A stretch of DNA of 64,000 nucleotides from Fen-1135 sp963705275 (GCA_963705275.1 OY970063.1:434001-498000); one strand, 5' to 3'. Positions 18,434 through 27,668 are shown, counted from the stretch's first letter. Made by a program: numbers and translations. Notes: a model not told the origin generated them from the letters alone.

Positions 18434-19174
18434 ATGCTCAGGGCATTTCGTTGCGATCTCCATGTACATACGTGCCTTTCACCCTGCGCAGACTTAGATA
18501 TGTATCCTCGGGCAGTGGTAGACAAAGCCGTTGCCGAAAAATTGGACATCATTGCTATATGCGATCACAATGCCTCGGAGAATGCACGATTTGTATTGAG
18601 GTCTGCTGAGGGGAAACCGCTCACAGTCCTCCCGGGGATGGAAATAACAAGCAGTGAAGAAGTTCATCTGCTGGCTCTTTTTGATACGTTGGATGGTCTG
18701 AAAAACATCCAGAATATTATTTATGCTCATCTTTCCGGTACGAATCGAGAGGAGATATTCGGATGCCAAGCTATCGTCAATGACTTAGACGAAGTTGAGG
18801 GCTTTAACGATAGGTTTCTCCTCGGAGCAGCCAAGTTATCGCTGCCTGAAATTGTTGATCAGATTCATGGGTTCGGCGGGCTTGTGATCGCCTCTCATAT
18901 CGATCGGGAAAGCTATAGCGTCATCAGCCAATTGGGGTTTATCGACCCGGATATTCATCTTGATGCCCTTGAGGTAACGCACCACACCGGATTTAAAGAG
19001 GCCCGGATAAAGTATCCAGAACTATCAGATTACCCTATCATTGAGTCATCCGATGCGCATTTTATTAATGACATCGGAGGCGTGGCGACAACGATATTTA
19101 TGGAAAGTGGTACTGTCTCGGAACTGAAAATGGCCTTTAGGAAACAAGGTGGCAGATATATTCAGGAGACATAG
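18434..19174 (+). CDS. PHP domain metal-dependent phosphoesterase
   Basis: A 246-aa PHP-family protein. The metal ligands are seen in CDLHVHTCLSPC (first motif), AICDHN (second), PGMEITSSEEVHLLALFD (Glu and His), VIASHIDR (third) and ESSDAHFINDIG (last). The two cysteines in LSPCAD are typical of this subfamily. The reaction is probably phosphoester hydrolysis on an unknown substrate. PHP genes recur in clusters for iron hydrogenase and electron-bifurcating modules. It is followed directly, stop to start, by the ATPase gene at 19175. Confidence 0.85.
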   Translation: MLRAFRCDLHVHTCLSPCADLDMYPRAVVDKAVAEKLDIIAICDHNASENARFVLRSAEGKPLTVLPGMEITSSEEVHLLALFDTLDGLKNIQNIIYAHLSGTNREEIFGCQAIVNDLDEVEGFNDRFLLGAAKLSLPEIVDQIHGFGGLVIASHIDRESYSVISQLGFIDPDIHLDALEVTHHTGFKEARIKYPELSDYPIIESSDAHFINDIGGVATTIFMESGTVSELKMAFRKQGGRYIQET

Positions 19175-19723
19175 TTGCTTGAGATCTCCCTGCATATCCT
19201 GGATATTGTAGAAAACTCCACCAGGGCCGGTGCTAATACCGTATGTATTGACATTATAGAAAATACAGCAAAGGACATCCTGTCTTTAGAAATACGGGAT
19301 AATGGTTCCGGGATGACCGCGGATGTTCTAAATAAAGTCATTGATCCATTTTTCACGACGAAAACGGTTCGCAGCGTCGGGTTAGGGCTCCCCATGCTTG
19401 CCCAGGCAGCCGAAAGAGCAGATGGTAGATTTATAATCGAATCGAAGGGCGGTGAAGGAACGAGGGTTGCTGCAGATTTTAGACTCAGTCATATTGACAG
19501 ACAGCCCCTTGGAGACATATCGGGTACACTTGTCACCCTGATTGCCGGAAATGAGGACGTCGATCTTATTTATCGTCATGAACATAATGGTCAGGTATAT
19601 ATTTTCGATACACGAGAAATTAAAAAAGAAATTGAAGATATACCAATTAATCATGTGGCTGTTCTGAACTTCATCAGGGATCATGTAATAGAAGGCCTGA
19701 AGGAAATCGGGGCAGAGGCATGA
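19175..19723 (+). CDS. Histidine-kinase-like ATPase
   Basis: A 182-aa GHKL ATPase domain without a dimerisation/phospho-acceptor domain. The N-box is LDIVENSTRAGA, then IRDNGSGM, DPFFTTK and VGLGLPMLAQ. The C-terminal 70 residues are less conserved. TTG start immediately after the preceding stop, with GGAG upstream, so translational coupling is likely. Such proteins accompany HydA/HydB-type clusters in anaerobes. Its partner may be the NuoE-like subunit, whose homologues are sometimes fused to such ATPases; that link is inference. Confidence 0.8.
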   Translation: MLEISLHILDIVENSTRAGANTVCIDIIENTAKDILSLEIRDNGSGMTADVLNKVIDPFFTTKTVRSVGLGLPMLAQAAERADGRFIIESKGGEGTRVAADFRLSHIDRQPLGDISGTLVTLIAGNEDVDLIYRHEHNGQVYIFDTREIKKEIEDIPINHVAVLNFIRDHVIEGLKEIGAEA

Positions 19724-19745
19724 AGCTTTAAGGAGGATTGAATGC

Positions 19746-20264
19746 ATGAAAGCGGGTAACGGAGATTTTGACATAAATAAAGAATTTACTGCCGAACAAC
19801 TTGCAAAGCTTGACGACATCATCAAGAAATCCAAGGACAAACCGGGCGCGCTAATTCCTGTTTTGGAGGAAGCGCAGATGGTCCTTGAATTCTTACCGAT
19901 GCCTATTTTGCAGATAATTGCAAAAGGGCTGAATCTGCCGATGAGTCGTGTATACGGGGTCGTGACCTTTTATTCATTCTTTACGATGACCCCCCGCGGC
20001 AAGCATACATTGCGCGTGTGCCTCGGTACAGCTTGCTACGTCCGCGGAGGCAAGTCCATCATGGAGGCAATACAGAAAGAGCTCGGCGTAAAAGAAAAAG
20101 AGACAACAGCCGACAGGCTCTTTTCGCTTGAGTCCGTCAGATGCCTTGGCGCCTGCGGATTGGCCCCGGTCATAGTCATCACCGAAGACGTCCACGGCCG
20201 GATGAAAACGCAAAAGGTAAGGGAAATACTGAGTCCATACAGGGAAGAAACTGTATCAGCCTAA
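19746..20264 (+). CDS. NuoE/HndA-like 2Fe-2S subunit of NAD-linked oxidoreductase
   Basis: A 172-aa protein of the complex I 24 kDa family, also found in multimeric hydrogenases and NAD-dependent formate dehydrogenases. The thioredoxin-like fold binds one [2Fe-2S] cluster through four cysteines, seen in CLGTACYVRGG and VRCLGACGLAPV. VYGVVTFYSFFTMTPRGKH is the family core. ATG 19746 follows AAGGAGG. It transfers electrons with the NuoF-like subunit encoded downstream. Confidence 0.92.
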   Translation: MKAGNGDFDINKEFTAEQLAKLDDIIKKSKDKPGALIPVLEEAQMVLEFLPMPILQIIAKGLNLPMSRVYGVVTFYSFFTMTPRGKHTLRVCLGTACYVRGGKSIMEAIQKELGVKEKETTADRLFSLESVRCLGACGLAPVIVITEDVHGRMKTQKVREILSPYREETVSA

Positions 20265-20291
20265 CAAATTTTTCAGACGAGGGAAATAGCT

Positions 20292-20660
20292 ATGGCAAAA
20301 CTCACGATAGCAGATTTAAAGAAGATCAAGGATAAAGTTCATTCCGAAACCTCATTGAGGGCGGGGGAGCATAGGGGTAAGGTAACGGTACACATGGGAA
20401 CCTGTGGTATTGCCGCAGGTGCACGGGCAGTAATGGACTCGTTGATGGGGGCGATCGCCGAAGCCAATGTATCCGATGTCATCGTGACAACGTCGGGATG
20501 CGCGGGACTATGCAGCCAGGAGCCTATGGTAACTGTTGAGCTTACGGGGAAGAACCCTATAGTCTATGGTAAGATCGATGCAAACAAGATGCGACAGATA
20601 TTTATGAGACATGTCATGCAGGGAGAGGTGCAGACCCCGTTTGCGATAGCCAAGGTCTAA
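20292..20660 (+). CDS. HndB-like 2Fe-2S ferredoxin-domain protein
   Basis: A 122-aa thioredoxin-like ferredoxin domain protein of the kind found as HndB between NuoE- and NuoF-like subunits of NADP- or NAD-linked hydrogenases. Cysteines visible are in MGTCGIAAGA and TTSGCAGLCSQEP. One fewer cysteine is seen than in a classical four-Cys [2Fe-2S] site. It lies in the canonical HndA-HndB-HndC order, 27 bases after the NuoE-like gene. Confidence 0.85.
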   Translation: MAKLTIADLKKIKDKVHSETSLRAGEHRGKVTVHMGTCGIAAGARAVMDSLMGAIAEANVSDVIVTTSGCAGLCSQEPMVTVELTGKNPIVYGKIDANKMRQIFMRHVMQGEVQTPFAIAKV

Positions 20661-20722
20661 ATATCCATCAATACTAATGAACAAGTTAATTATACTAAAA
20701 TGCTAAGGAGGAAGATATCCAC

Positions 20723-23700
20723 ATGAAAGTGTTTCGTTCACATTTTTTGATCTGTGGAGGAACCGGTTGTCATGCTTCAGGAACTGGCAAGGTCAAGAAG
20801 GCCTTGATGGAAGAGATTGATAAGAGAGGTCTTTCAAAAGACGTCAAGATCGTTGAGACCGGTTGTAATGGATTCTGTGCCTTGGGGCCTATTATGGTGG
20901 CCTATCCCGAGGGCGTTGTGTATATGTCAATGAAAGCTGAAGATATGCCTGAGCTGGTAGAGGAACATTTGGTCAAGGGCAGAATACTTCAAAGGCTTCT
21001 CTACAAGGAACCCACGACGCAAGAAGTGATCCCCGCCATGAATGACATACCCTTTTTCGCCCTTCAGGAACTGAGGGTATTGAGAAATAGAGGGCTCATT
21101 GACCCGGAAAACATCGATGAGGCAATTGCGAGGGATGCCTACTCTGGAATGGCTAAGGCCCTGACGGAAATGACGCCCGAACAGATTGTTAAGGAGGTTT
21201 TGGATTCAGGTCTACGAGGCAGAGGTGGGGCAGGCTTCCCCACAGGTCTTAAGTGGAGATTCTGCTCCCAGTCCCCCAGCGATTTGAAATATGTTCTCTG
21301 TAATGCCGACGAGGGAGACCCCGGAGCATTCATGGACAGGAGCGTCCTCGAGGCTGACCCCCATGCCGTCCTCGAGGGAATGGTGATTGCCGCCAAGGCC
21401 ATCGGCTCTCACAGCGGATATATTTACTGCCGTGCTGAGTATCCTCTGGCCATCCACCGGCTGAACGTCGCCATCGACCAAGCCAAGGCGTACGGCCTCC
21501 TCGGTAAAGATATTCTGGGGACTGGTTTTGATTTCGATTTACAAATCTACCAGGGCGCTGGCGCCTTCGTCTGCGGCGAAGAGACCGCCCTGATGACTTC
21601 AATTGAAGGCAAGCGCGGCATGCCAAGGCCTCGCCCGCCCTTCCCTGCCATTGCGGGACTCTGGCAGAAACCTTCTATTTTGAATAACGTAGAGACCTTT
21701 GCCAATATCGCACAGATCATTTTGAAGGGTGCTTCCTGGTACAATGCTGTAGGGACAGAAAAGAGCAAAGGAACGAAGGTATTCGCTCTTACAGGAGACG
21801 TGAACAACGTCGGCCTCGTGGAAGTTCCCATGGGAACCTCTCTCGGGCAAATTGTTTATGACATCGGTGGTGGAATCCCCCGCGGCAGGAAGTTCAAAGC
21901 CGCTCAGCTGGGCGGTCCATCCGGTGGCTGTATTCCCGCTGAGCATCTTAATGCTCCTATTGACTTTGAGCGCGTCACGGAACTGGGAGCCATCATGGGT
22001 TCCGGCGGTATGATCGTTCTGGATGAAGATAAATGCGCAGTGGACATGGCCCGTTTCTTTATGGACTTCGTTCAGGACGAGTCCTGCGGAAAGTGTACAC
22101 CCTGCCGTGAAGGAACCAAGAGAATGCTTGAGATGCTGACGAACATCAGCCAGGGCAAGGGCAAGGAAGGAGACATCGAACTCTTGGAAGAGATGGCGGC
22201 CATAATCAAGAACGCATCGCTCTGCGGTCTAGGACAGACGGCCCCGAATCCTGTGCTCAGTACCATTCGGTATTTCAGGGATGAATATGAGCAGCACATC
22301 AGAGATAAGCGTTGCAAAGCCGTCGTTTGCTCCGCCCTTTTCAAATCACCCTGTCAGCATACATGCCCGGCAGGTATGGACGTTCCGGCTTATATCGCCC
22401 TCATCAGGTCCGGACGTTTTGAAGATGCGTACAAGGTAATGTTGCAGACGAATCCCCTCCCCTCTGTGTGCGGAAGGGTCTGCGATCACAAGTGCCAGTC
22501 GAAGTGCCGCAGAGGCAAGCTTGACGAATCCCTTGCCATCAAATTCTTAAAGAGATTTATTACCGACAATGCGCCGCGGCCCAAAATCACTCCCGTTAGT
22601 GTAACGCGGAAAGAAAGAATAGCCGTCATCGGCGCAGGGCCTGCCGGTCTGACGGCGGCTCGGGATCTGGCACGCAGAGGATATAAGGTAACTGTATTCG
22701 AGGAACTTTCGGAACCAGGTGGAATGCTCCGCTGGGCTATTCCTGCTTACAGGCTGCCGAGGGAAACCCTTGCCAGTGAAATTAATGACAATATTAAATC
22801 TCTGGGAGTAGAAATCAAATGCAATACCCGCGTGGGCAAAGACATTTCTTTTGAACAGGTGGGCAAAGATTTCGATTACATCTTCCTCGCGCCCGGTGCC
22901 CAAAAGAGCCAGCCCATGGGCGTTCCCGGAGAAAATCTAAAGGGCGTCTACGGAGGAGTTGAATTCCTCAGAGATTTTAATGCCAATGAGGAAGCCTGGT
23001 TGAGCGGCAAGAAAACGCTCGGTTCAAAAGTGGCTGTAATCGGTGGTGGTAATTCCGCTATCGATGCTGCCCGCGTTGCGCTCCGTCTGGGGGCCGATGT
23101 AACCATTCTTTACCGTCGCGAGAGAAAGGATATGCCGGCGGCTGAGGAAGAGATCATCGCTGCGGAAGAGGAAGGCGTCAAGATTGAATATCTTGTCGCC
23201 CCGCTAAAAATCAACGAAAAGGATGGCAAGATAAACGGCATCACCTGTCAGAGGATGAAGTTAAGTGAGTTCGACCGAAGCGGGCGAAAGAAACCTGCGC
23301 CAATTGCGGGCTCCGAATTTACCCTGAGCGTAGATGCCGTCGTCGCCGCAATCGGTCAGACGTCAGACATGACCTTCGTCCCCAAGGACAGCGGTGTGAA
23401 TGTCAATAAATGGTCCACTTTTGATCTTGCCAAGGGAAGCAAATCTCAGACAACGAATCCAAAATTCTTCACCGGTGGTGATGCACTAACCGGACCCGAC
23501 ACCGTCATCGGCGCCATTGAGGCCGGACACCAGGCAGCCAGAGATATGGACAGCCACATCAGGAAAATCAACGGTGAACCTGCTTACGTGGAACCGCCTG
23601 AGGATAAGATTGAAATTCCCTTTATCATTGATGAGGAGGCCGTGGAAGCTCCTCAGGCAAAGATGCCGGAGTTGCACGGGCCTGAGCGTAAACGCAATTT

Positions 23701-23785
23701 CAAAGAGGTCGAATTGGGCTACTTGAGAGAAGTGGCTATTCAGGAAGCGTGCCGCTGTCTGCGGTGCGATGCTGAAATCAGCTAA
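20723..23785 (+). CDS. NuoF-like NADH:acceptor oxidoreductase fused to a GltD-like flavoprotein
   Basis: A 1020-aa fusion. An N-terminal thioredoxin-like [2Fe-2S] domain (1-100, ICGGTGC and TGCNGFC) precedes the 51-kDa NADH/FMN domain (about 130-440, LRGRGGAGFPTG, CNADEGDPGAFMDR, GAGAFVCGEET) and an SLBB region. The [4Fe-4S] motif CGKCTPCREGT follows (near 453). From about 545 comes a glutamate-synthase small-subunit-like half. It has Cys clusters (CPAGMDVPAY, CGRVCDHKCQSKC), FAD motif VIGAGPAGLTAARDL (near 634), NAD(P) motif IGGGNSAIDAA (near 772) and a terminal CRCLRC. Free-standing HydB/HndC proteins lack this second half. It probably moves electrons between NADH, a second pyridine nucleotide or ferredoxin, and an unseen partner. 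A terminator follows at 23819. Confidence 0.9.
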   Translation: MKVFRSHFLICGGTGCHASGTGKVKKALMEEIDKRGLSKDVKIVETGCNGFCALGPIMVAYPEGVVYMSMKAEDMPELVEEHLVKGRILQRLLYKEPTTQEVIPAMNDIPFFALQELRVLRNRGLIDPENIDEAIARDAYSGMAKALTEMTPEQIVKEVLDSGLRGRGGAGFPTGLKWRFCSQSPSDLKYVLCNADEGDPGAFMDRSVLEADPHAVLEGMVIAAKAIGSHSGYIYCRAEYPLAIHRLNVAIDQAKAYGLLGKDILGTGFDFDLQIYQGAGAFVCGEETALMTSIEGKRGMPRPRPPFPAIAGLWQKPSILNNVETFANIAQIILKGASWYNAVGTEKSKGTKVFALTGDVNNVGLVEVPMGTSLGQIVYDIGGGIPRGRKFKAAQLGGPSGGCIPAEHLNAPIDFERVTELGAIMGSGGMIVLDEDKCAVDMARFFMDFVQDESCGKCTPCREGTKRMLEMLTNISQGKGKEGDIELLEEMAAIIKNASLCGLGQTAPNPVLSTIRYFRDEYEQHIRDKRCKAVVCSALFKSPCQHTCPAGMDVPAYIALIRSGRFEDAYKVMLQTNPLPSVCGRVCDHKCQSKCRRGKLDESLAIKFLKRFITDNAPRPKITPVSVTRKERIAVIGAGPAGLTAARDLARRGYKVTVFEELSEPGGMLRWAIPAYRLPRETLASEINDNIKSLGVEIKCNTRVGKDISFEQVGKDFDYIFLAPGAQKSQPMGVPGENLKGVYGGVEFLRDFNANEEAWLSGKKTLGSKVAVIGGGNSAIDAARVALRLGADVTILYRRERKDMPAAEEEIIAAEEEGVKIEYLVAPLKINEKDGKINGITCQRMKLSEFDRSGRKKPAPIAGSEFTLSVDAVVAAIGQTSDMTFVPKDSGVNVNKWSTFDLAKGSKSQTTNPKFFTGGDALTGPDTVIGAIEAGHQAARDMDSHIRKINGEPAYVEPPEDKIEIPFIIDEEAVEAPQAKMPELHGPERKRNFKEVELGYLREVAIQEACRCLRCDAEIS

Positions 23786-23818
23786 TCTCTCTTTAGCAAT
23801 CAGAATTGTTTTACCTTG

Positions 23819-23847
23819 AACCCCGTCCCCTGGACGGGGTTCTTTTA
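23819..23847 (+). terminator. Rho-independent terminator after the oxidoreductase operon
   Basis: A perfect 10-bp stem (AACCCCGTCC with GGACGGGGTT, 23819-23828 and 23832-23841) with a three-base loop is followed by CTTTT. It lies 33 bases after the stop of the NuoF/GltD-like gene and ends that operon. Part of it is inside a spurious upstream extension of the next reading frame, which is why the next gene is started at 23861. Confidence 0.85.
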
Positions 23848-23860
23848 TGAAGTGGCGGAA

Positions 23861-24373
23861 ATGGCAGAGATAAAAAGCACGCTGGACATCATCATGGAAC
23901 GGACAAAGAACCTGACCATGACGGATAAAGAGAAGGCATCCTTCAAGCGGAAAGAAGCAGAAGGTAAAGTTAAAGGATGGATACAAAAATATAAGGATGG
24001 AATAGTCGGGCTTGATATACTGAGGTCAGACTTCGAGAAGGAGAGAAAAGAATATCCGGAAGTGCGCCAGATTCTCCAGTCGCAGCTCCTCGACTGCTTG
24101 AGACTGACTGGGGACAACGGAAAGATATTAAGACTTCTTGAAGATGTCCTTGGGATAAGTACAAATACCATTAAGAGTACGATTCAGTCTCTCAAGCAGG
24201 AGACGGAGATTCTGCGGAAGGAGAGAATGGCAACAGTCAGGGACGACCTTAGAGAAAAGAAGATATACGGATCAGCGGTTGTTCCCAATCCGGATCGCGA
24301 CGGATATTTGCAGGAGAGCATACTGAAGGCGGAATCTGAGATGAGGAAACGGTTGAAGGCTCTTGAAGGATAA
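23861..24373 (+). CDS. Hypothetical protein, charged and helical
   Basis: A 170-aa cytoplasmic protein from ATG 23861 (MAEIKSTLDIIMERTKNLTM). It is Lys/Glu rich, predicted largely alpha-helical with coiled-coil-like stretches (IQSLKQETEILRKERMA), and has no membrane segment or recognised motif. A longer TTG start at 23816 would run through the terminator hairpin and is rejected. It follows the oxidoreductase operon but lies beyond its terminator, so it may be separately transcribed. Function unknown. Confidence 0.65.
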   Translation: MAEIKSTLDIIMERTKNLTMTDKEKASFKRKEAEGKVKGWIQKYKDGIVGLDILRSDFEKERKEYPEVRQILQSQLLDCLRLTGDNGKILRLLEDVLGISTNTIKSTIQSLKQETEILRKERMATVRDDLREKKIYGSAVVPNPDRDGYLQESILKAESEMRKRLKALEG

Positions 24374-24420
24374 GGCCCCTACTTTCCTCAACCTGCAAAG
24401 GTGCGGATGAATGCGGCGCA

Positions 24421-24440
24421 ACGGCAAGATTCTTTGCCGT
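24421..24440. terminator. Hairpin between convergent genes
   Basis: A 7-bp perfect stem (ACGGCAA / TTGCCGT) with a six-base loop lies between the converging ends of the hypothetical gene (24373) and the metallo-hydrolase gene (24445). No T-run follows on either side, so it is at best a weak or factor-assisted bidirectional terminator. Confidence 0.35.
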
Positions 24441-24444
24441 GACG

Positions 24445-25086
24445 TTATAGATAATCGAACCAGTAGTTTTTTATCTTCTCGAAGTTCATCTTTACTTCTT
24501 TTTTCCCCGCCACAATCTCTCCATGCCCGGAGAGAAGATACTCTACATCCATCTCCGATATCCTCTTGATACTCTCCTTGAGCATGCCGCCGTTTCCTCC
24601 GGGCAGATCGGTGCGTCCTATACTCTGGCTAAAGACCAGGTCGCCGGTAAACAACGCCTTCTTCAGAGGCCAGTAGAGACAGATGGACCCGGGGGAGTGT
24701 CCCGGAGTTGCTATCACCTCGAACCTCTCTTCACCGATGACCAAATCTCCCCCTTGCAGGAAGAAATAAGGCTCCGGAATCTTAAAATATTTTCCGGCGA
24801 ACTCGCTGATAAAACGGTACTCTTCAGCACTCATGGCAAGCATGGTAGATTTGCCAAGCCCTTGCACCGCCTCCAGATGATCAGGATGACCGTGTGTCGC
24901 GATAACAAGATCGATCCGCTCCGGAGAAATGCCCAGGGCATTCAAATTCTTAAGCACATTATCAAACAGATGCAGATGGCCGGGATCTACGAGGATCTTC
25001 AACTCACCATCGATAAGATAGGTATTGCAGTTGTTCTGTGCATGGGCCCTCCAAATGAAGGCATGGAGACCATCGAATATTTGCAT
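24445..25086 (-). CDS. MBL-fold metallo-hydrolase
   Basis: A 213-aa metallo-beta-lactamase-fold hydrolase of the glyoxalase II-like group. Metal ligands are in ATHGHPDHLEAV (HxHxDH), TPGHSPGSICLYW, the bridging Asp in LFTGDLVF, and LLSGHGEIV. No signal peptide. The substrate is likely a thioester or related small molecule, but this cannot be specified. It is last in a minus-strand run after the amidase and a small secreted protein. Confidence 0.88.
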   Translation of the reverse strand: MQIFDGLHAFIWRAHAQNNCNTYLIDGELKILVDPGHLHLFDNVLKNLNALGISPERIDLVIATHGHPDHLEAVQGLGKSTMLAMSAEEYRFISEFAGKYFKIPEPYFFLQGGDLVIGEERFEVIATPGHSPGSICLYWPLKKALFTGDLVFSQSIGRTDLPGGNGGMLKESIKRISEMDVEYLLSGHGEIVAGKKEVKMNFEKIKNYWFDYL

Positions 25087-25140
25087 GAGGTTAATCTTCT
25101 ATCGTGTCGATTTGAGGAGTCGCTTCAAAATTACTTTCCC

Positions 25141-25620
25141 TCAGAATTCAATACTCAGATTGACCTGAGGCTCAAAAATCTTGCCAAGCGATTCAAGAGT
25201 ATCCTTGTGCGGTGAGTTGAGGAACATGGAGGGAAGGGATTTGATAGTATTCACCTTGTCGCTCTCGCTTCCCGTTAATTGGCGTATATCCACCTTCATC
25301 TGATCCATCAGCACACGTGAAAAAGATATCGTGACATTATGTATCTTGAGACCATTAAGCGGATTTTCATCTTTCTTATCCGCAGCTTCATGATAGATTG
25401 AAATGATCCTATCCATTTCCATAAATTCGCCGCGCGGGGAAGATACTATGTCGGCATCGATGCCCTGCACATATGATGCTAGTTCCGTCTTTGCCTTAAA
25501 AGGTTCCCACGCGCTGATCATCCCGGAGGCATTGCTATCCACTCCTGTTACAAGCACTACAAGAAAAAGATAAATTAGCCAGGCGTATTTAAGCCCTCTT
25601 GACGTCTTCATATCAAACAT
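25141..25620 (-). CDS. Hypothetical secreted protein
   Basis: A 159-aa protein with an N-terminal hydrophobic export signal (about residues 12-30, YAWLIYLFLVVLVTGVDS) and a soluble domain without recognised motifs. Segments such as NGLKIHNVTISFSRVLMDQ suggest a beta structure. It starts 14 bases after the stop of the LysM amidase gene and is probably cotranscribed, suggesting an envelope location. ATG at 25620 or the in-frame ATG three codons later could be the start. Function unknown. Confidence 0.65.
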   Translation of the reverse strand: MFDMKTSRGLKYAWLIYLFLVVLVTGVDSNASGMISAWEPFKAKTELASYVQGIDADIVSSPRGEFMEMDRIISIYHEAADKKDENPLNGLKIHNVTISFSRVLMDQMKVDIRQLTGSESDKVNTIKSLPSMFLNSPHKDTLESLGKIFEPQVNLSIEF

Positions 25621-25634
25621 TCTCGTGTTTCAGA

Positions 25635-27668
25635 TTACGATGGAGGAACTTTCAGCTTCTGGTCGACATAGAGCACATCAGCTCGTTTGATTCGATTCAG
25701 CCTTCGTAATTCATCGACACTTGTGTTACATCGTTTGGCGATCTTATCAAGCGTATCGCCTTTCTTGACCCTGTATACGTTTGCCTTTGACTGATTGCCG
25801 GCAGCCTTTTCCGCTTGCCCTGCGTTTGCTTCCGCGGATGGCAATCTTATTTTCCTGCCGACATACAGAGGTTCCTGCATCTTCATCTTATTCAGTCTTA
25901 ACAGCTCACCGATAGTCGTATTGTTTCTTTTTGCTATCTTGTCGATCGAGTCACCTTTCCTGACTATATAAACCGTCGTCTCCGGTTGAGGAGCGCGAGT
26001 CGGAGATTTCGTATCTCTTGGCGCCTCGACTGCCCCCTGCTTCTCCCCGGCCGTGTCGCTGACCGGCACCCTTAGGGTACGGCCGACGTAGAGAGGTTCT
26101 TCGAGCTTCATTCTGTTTAGCTTCAACAGGATACTGATCGTAGTATTAGTATTCCTGGCTACTTTGTCAAGGGTGTCACCCCTCTTAACCTTATAAGCCT
26201 TGGTCATCAGGGCAGGCGCGGGAGGTGGAGATTTTTCACCCGCACTAGATGCTTTGTCTCCTTCACTCTTCGAGTCGGAAATTTCCTTCTCTTGTATCGG
26301 CACCCTTAGCACGCGACCGGAGTATAAGGGATCGGTAATTTTCATACCGTTGAGCTTTAAAAGGACGTTGATCTTCGTGTCATGCTTTCGCGCAATGATG
26401 TCGAGAGTATCGCCCGGCTTGATTGTATAGTTTGTGCTTGGCGGCAGTTCTACGTTGTCTTTTTTAGATGATTTTGAGCTCGCTTCCTCACTTTCCTCTT
26501 TTTTCTTTGAGGCAATGCGCGCGGTCGGGGGCTCCTGCGTAATCTGCGCAGGTAAAAATTCCGTTACGGAGGCTGCTATCGCCTTCGCGATCTCCGTTTG
26601 AAAGCCGCTGCTCCGCAACAGATTTTCTTCGCCCGGATTTGATATGTAGGCCGTTTCGATAAGTATCGACGGAATCTCCGGCAGTTTCAGCACTATGAAG
26701 GGCGCCTCCTGAACTTTCCCGTATTTCACCTTGGTTACACCGTTGAGATGCCTCATAACACAACTGCCAAAGGTTTTTGACAAGTTGATTGTATTTGTTT
26801 GAAACATGTTCAGGATGATGGGATCTGATTCATCGCTATTCTCACCATTGGGGGAGCCCCCAATTATGTCGGCCATATTTTCATTCCTCGCCAGAAGCTT
26901 CGCGGCTTCACTGCTCGCCCCCCTTAGGGACAGGCAGTAAACAGAGCTGCCCCTTGCGCCTCTCTGCCTGAAGGCGTCCGCGTGGATACTCACGAATAGA
27001 TCGGCCCCGTATTCCCGCGCTATTCTGAGTCTCTTCTTGAAAGGCACATAGTAGTCCCCGTCCCTCGTAAGAAAGGCACGGTAGCCTTCTTTCTTATTTA
27101 GGATGTCCCTCAGCTTCCTGCCGATTTCCAGGACGACCTTCTTCTCCTGCGTCTTGTGCTTCCCGACCGCTCCCGGATCATCTCCTCCGTGTCCCGGATC
27201 GATGACGATAATTCTGTTCTTCGTTAGGACCTTCTCCTGTTCCCTCTTTTTGCTCTCCTGTTTCTCCACCTCGGGGAATTCAATATCAATGACGATACGG
27301 TCGGGTTTGTCCTGGAATTTCTTTTGTTTAAATACCTTCGTAATAACATTTTCGCCAATAGCCAATTCAATGCTCACGCCCTCCGGATGGGACGTTATCA
27401 TTATATTGTCGATGCCCCGCTTCTTCAATATGATTTCATGCGGAAAGTCCTCTCTCACACAGGTTTCTTCAAGATTAATAATCAATTTCTTGTCAGCTTC
27501 GTCGACAGTATAAGGGACATCGTCACTGACATCTATGACAACTCTCGTATGATCGGGTGCAGCCCAATGTCGGATATTGAGGATATTGTGGAGGGCAAAT
27601 ACGGGACAAGCGTAAAAAATCACGCCCAGCAGGACAAGTGAAAATGTAAACCTATATGCTCGTGTCAT
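25635..27668 (-). CDS. N-acetylmuramoyl-L-alanine amidase with AMIN and four LysM domains
   Basis: A 677-aa exported cell-wall amidase of the AmiC type, which cleaves the lactyl-peptide bond to split the septum. A signal peptide (about 1-25) is followed by an AMIN domain (about 28-130), then Amidase_3 (about 152-370) with IVIDPGHGGDDPGAVG, VSIHADAF and the catalytic Glu in SILIETAYIS. Four LysM peptidoglycan-binding modules start near residues 412, 491, 564 and 628 (each xGDTLDxIA/VA...LLxLN, ending LRVP/LKVP). Four LysM at the C-terminus is more than the usual zero to two. It is divergent from metF. Confidence 0.93.
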   Translation of the reverse strand: MTRAYRFTFSLVLLGVIFYACPVFALHNILNIRHWAAPDHTRVVIDVSDDVPYTVDEADKKLIINLEETCVREDFPHEIILKKRGIDNIMITSHPEGVSIELAIGENVITKVFKQKKFQDKPDRIVIDIEFPEVEKQESKKREQEKVLTKNRIIVIDPGHGGDDPGAVGKHKTQEKKVVLEIGRKLRDILNKKEGYRAFLTRDGDYYVPFKKRLRIAREYGADLFVSIHADAFRQRGARGSSVYCLSLRGASSEAAKLLARNENMADIIGGSPNGENSDESDPIILNMFQTNTINLSKTFGSCVMRHLNGVTKVKYGKVQEAPFIVLKLPEIPSILIETAYISNPGEENLLRSSGFQTEIAKAIAASVTEFLPAQITQEPPTARIASKKKEESEEASSKSSKKDNVELPPSTNYTIKPGDTLDIIARKHDTKINVLLKLNGMKITDPLYSGRVLRVPIQEKEISDSKSEGDKASSAGEKSPPPAPALMTKAYKVKRGDTLDKVARNTNTTISILLKLNRMKLEEPLYVGRTLRVPVSDTAGEKQGAVEAPRDTKSPTRAPQPETTVYIVRKGDSIDKIAKRNNTTIGELLRLNKMKMQEPLYVGRKIRLPSAEANAGQAEKAAGNQSKANVYRVKKGDTLDKIAKRCNTSVDELRRLNRIKRADVLYVDQKLKVPPS

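Noticed and set aside
23816..23860. TTG start that would lengthen the hypothetical gene at 23861
   Set aside because: The extension consists of a perfect terminator hairpin; the ATG at 23861 is a better start.
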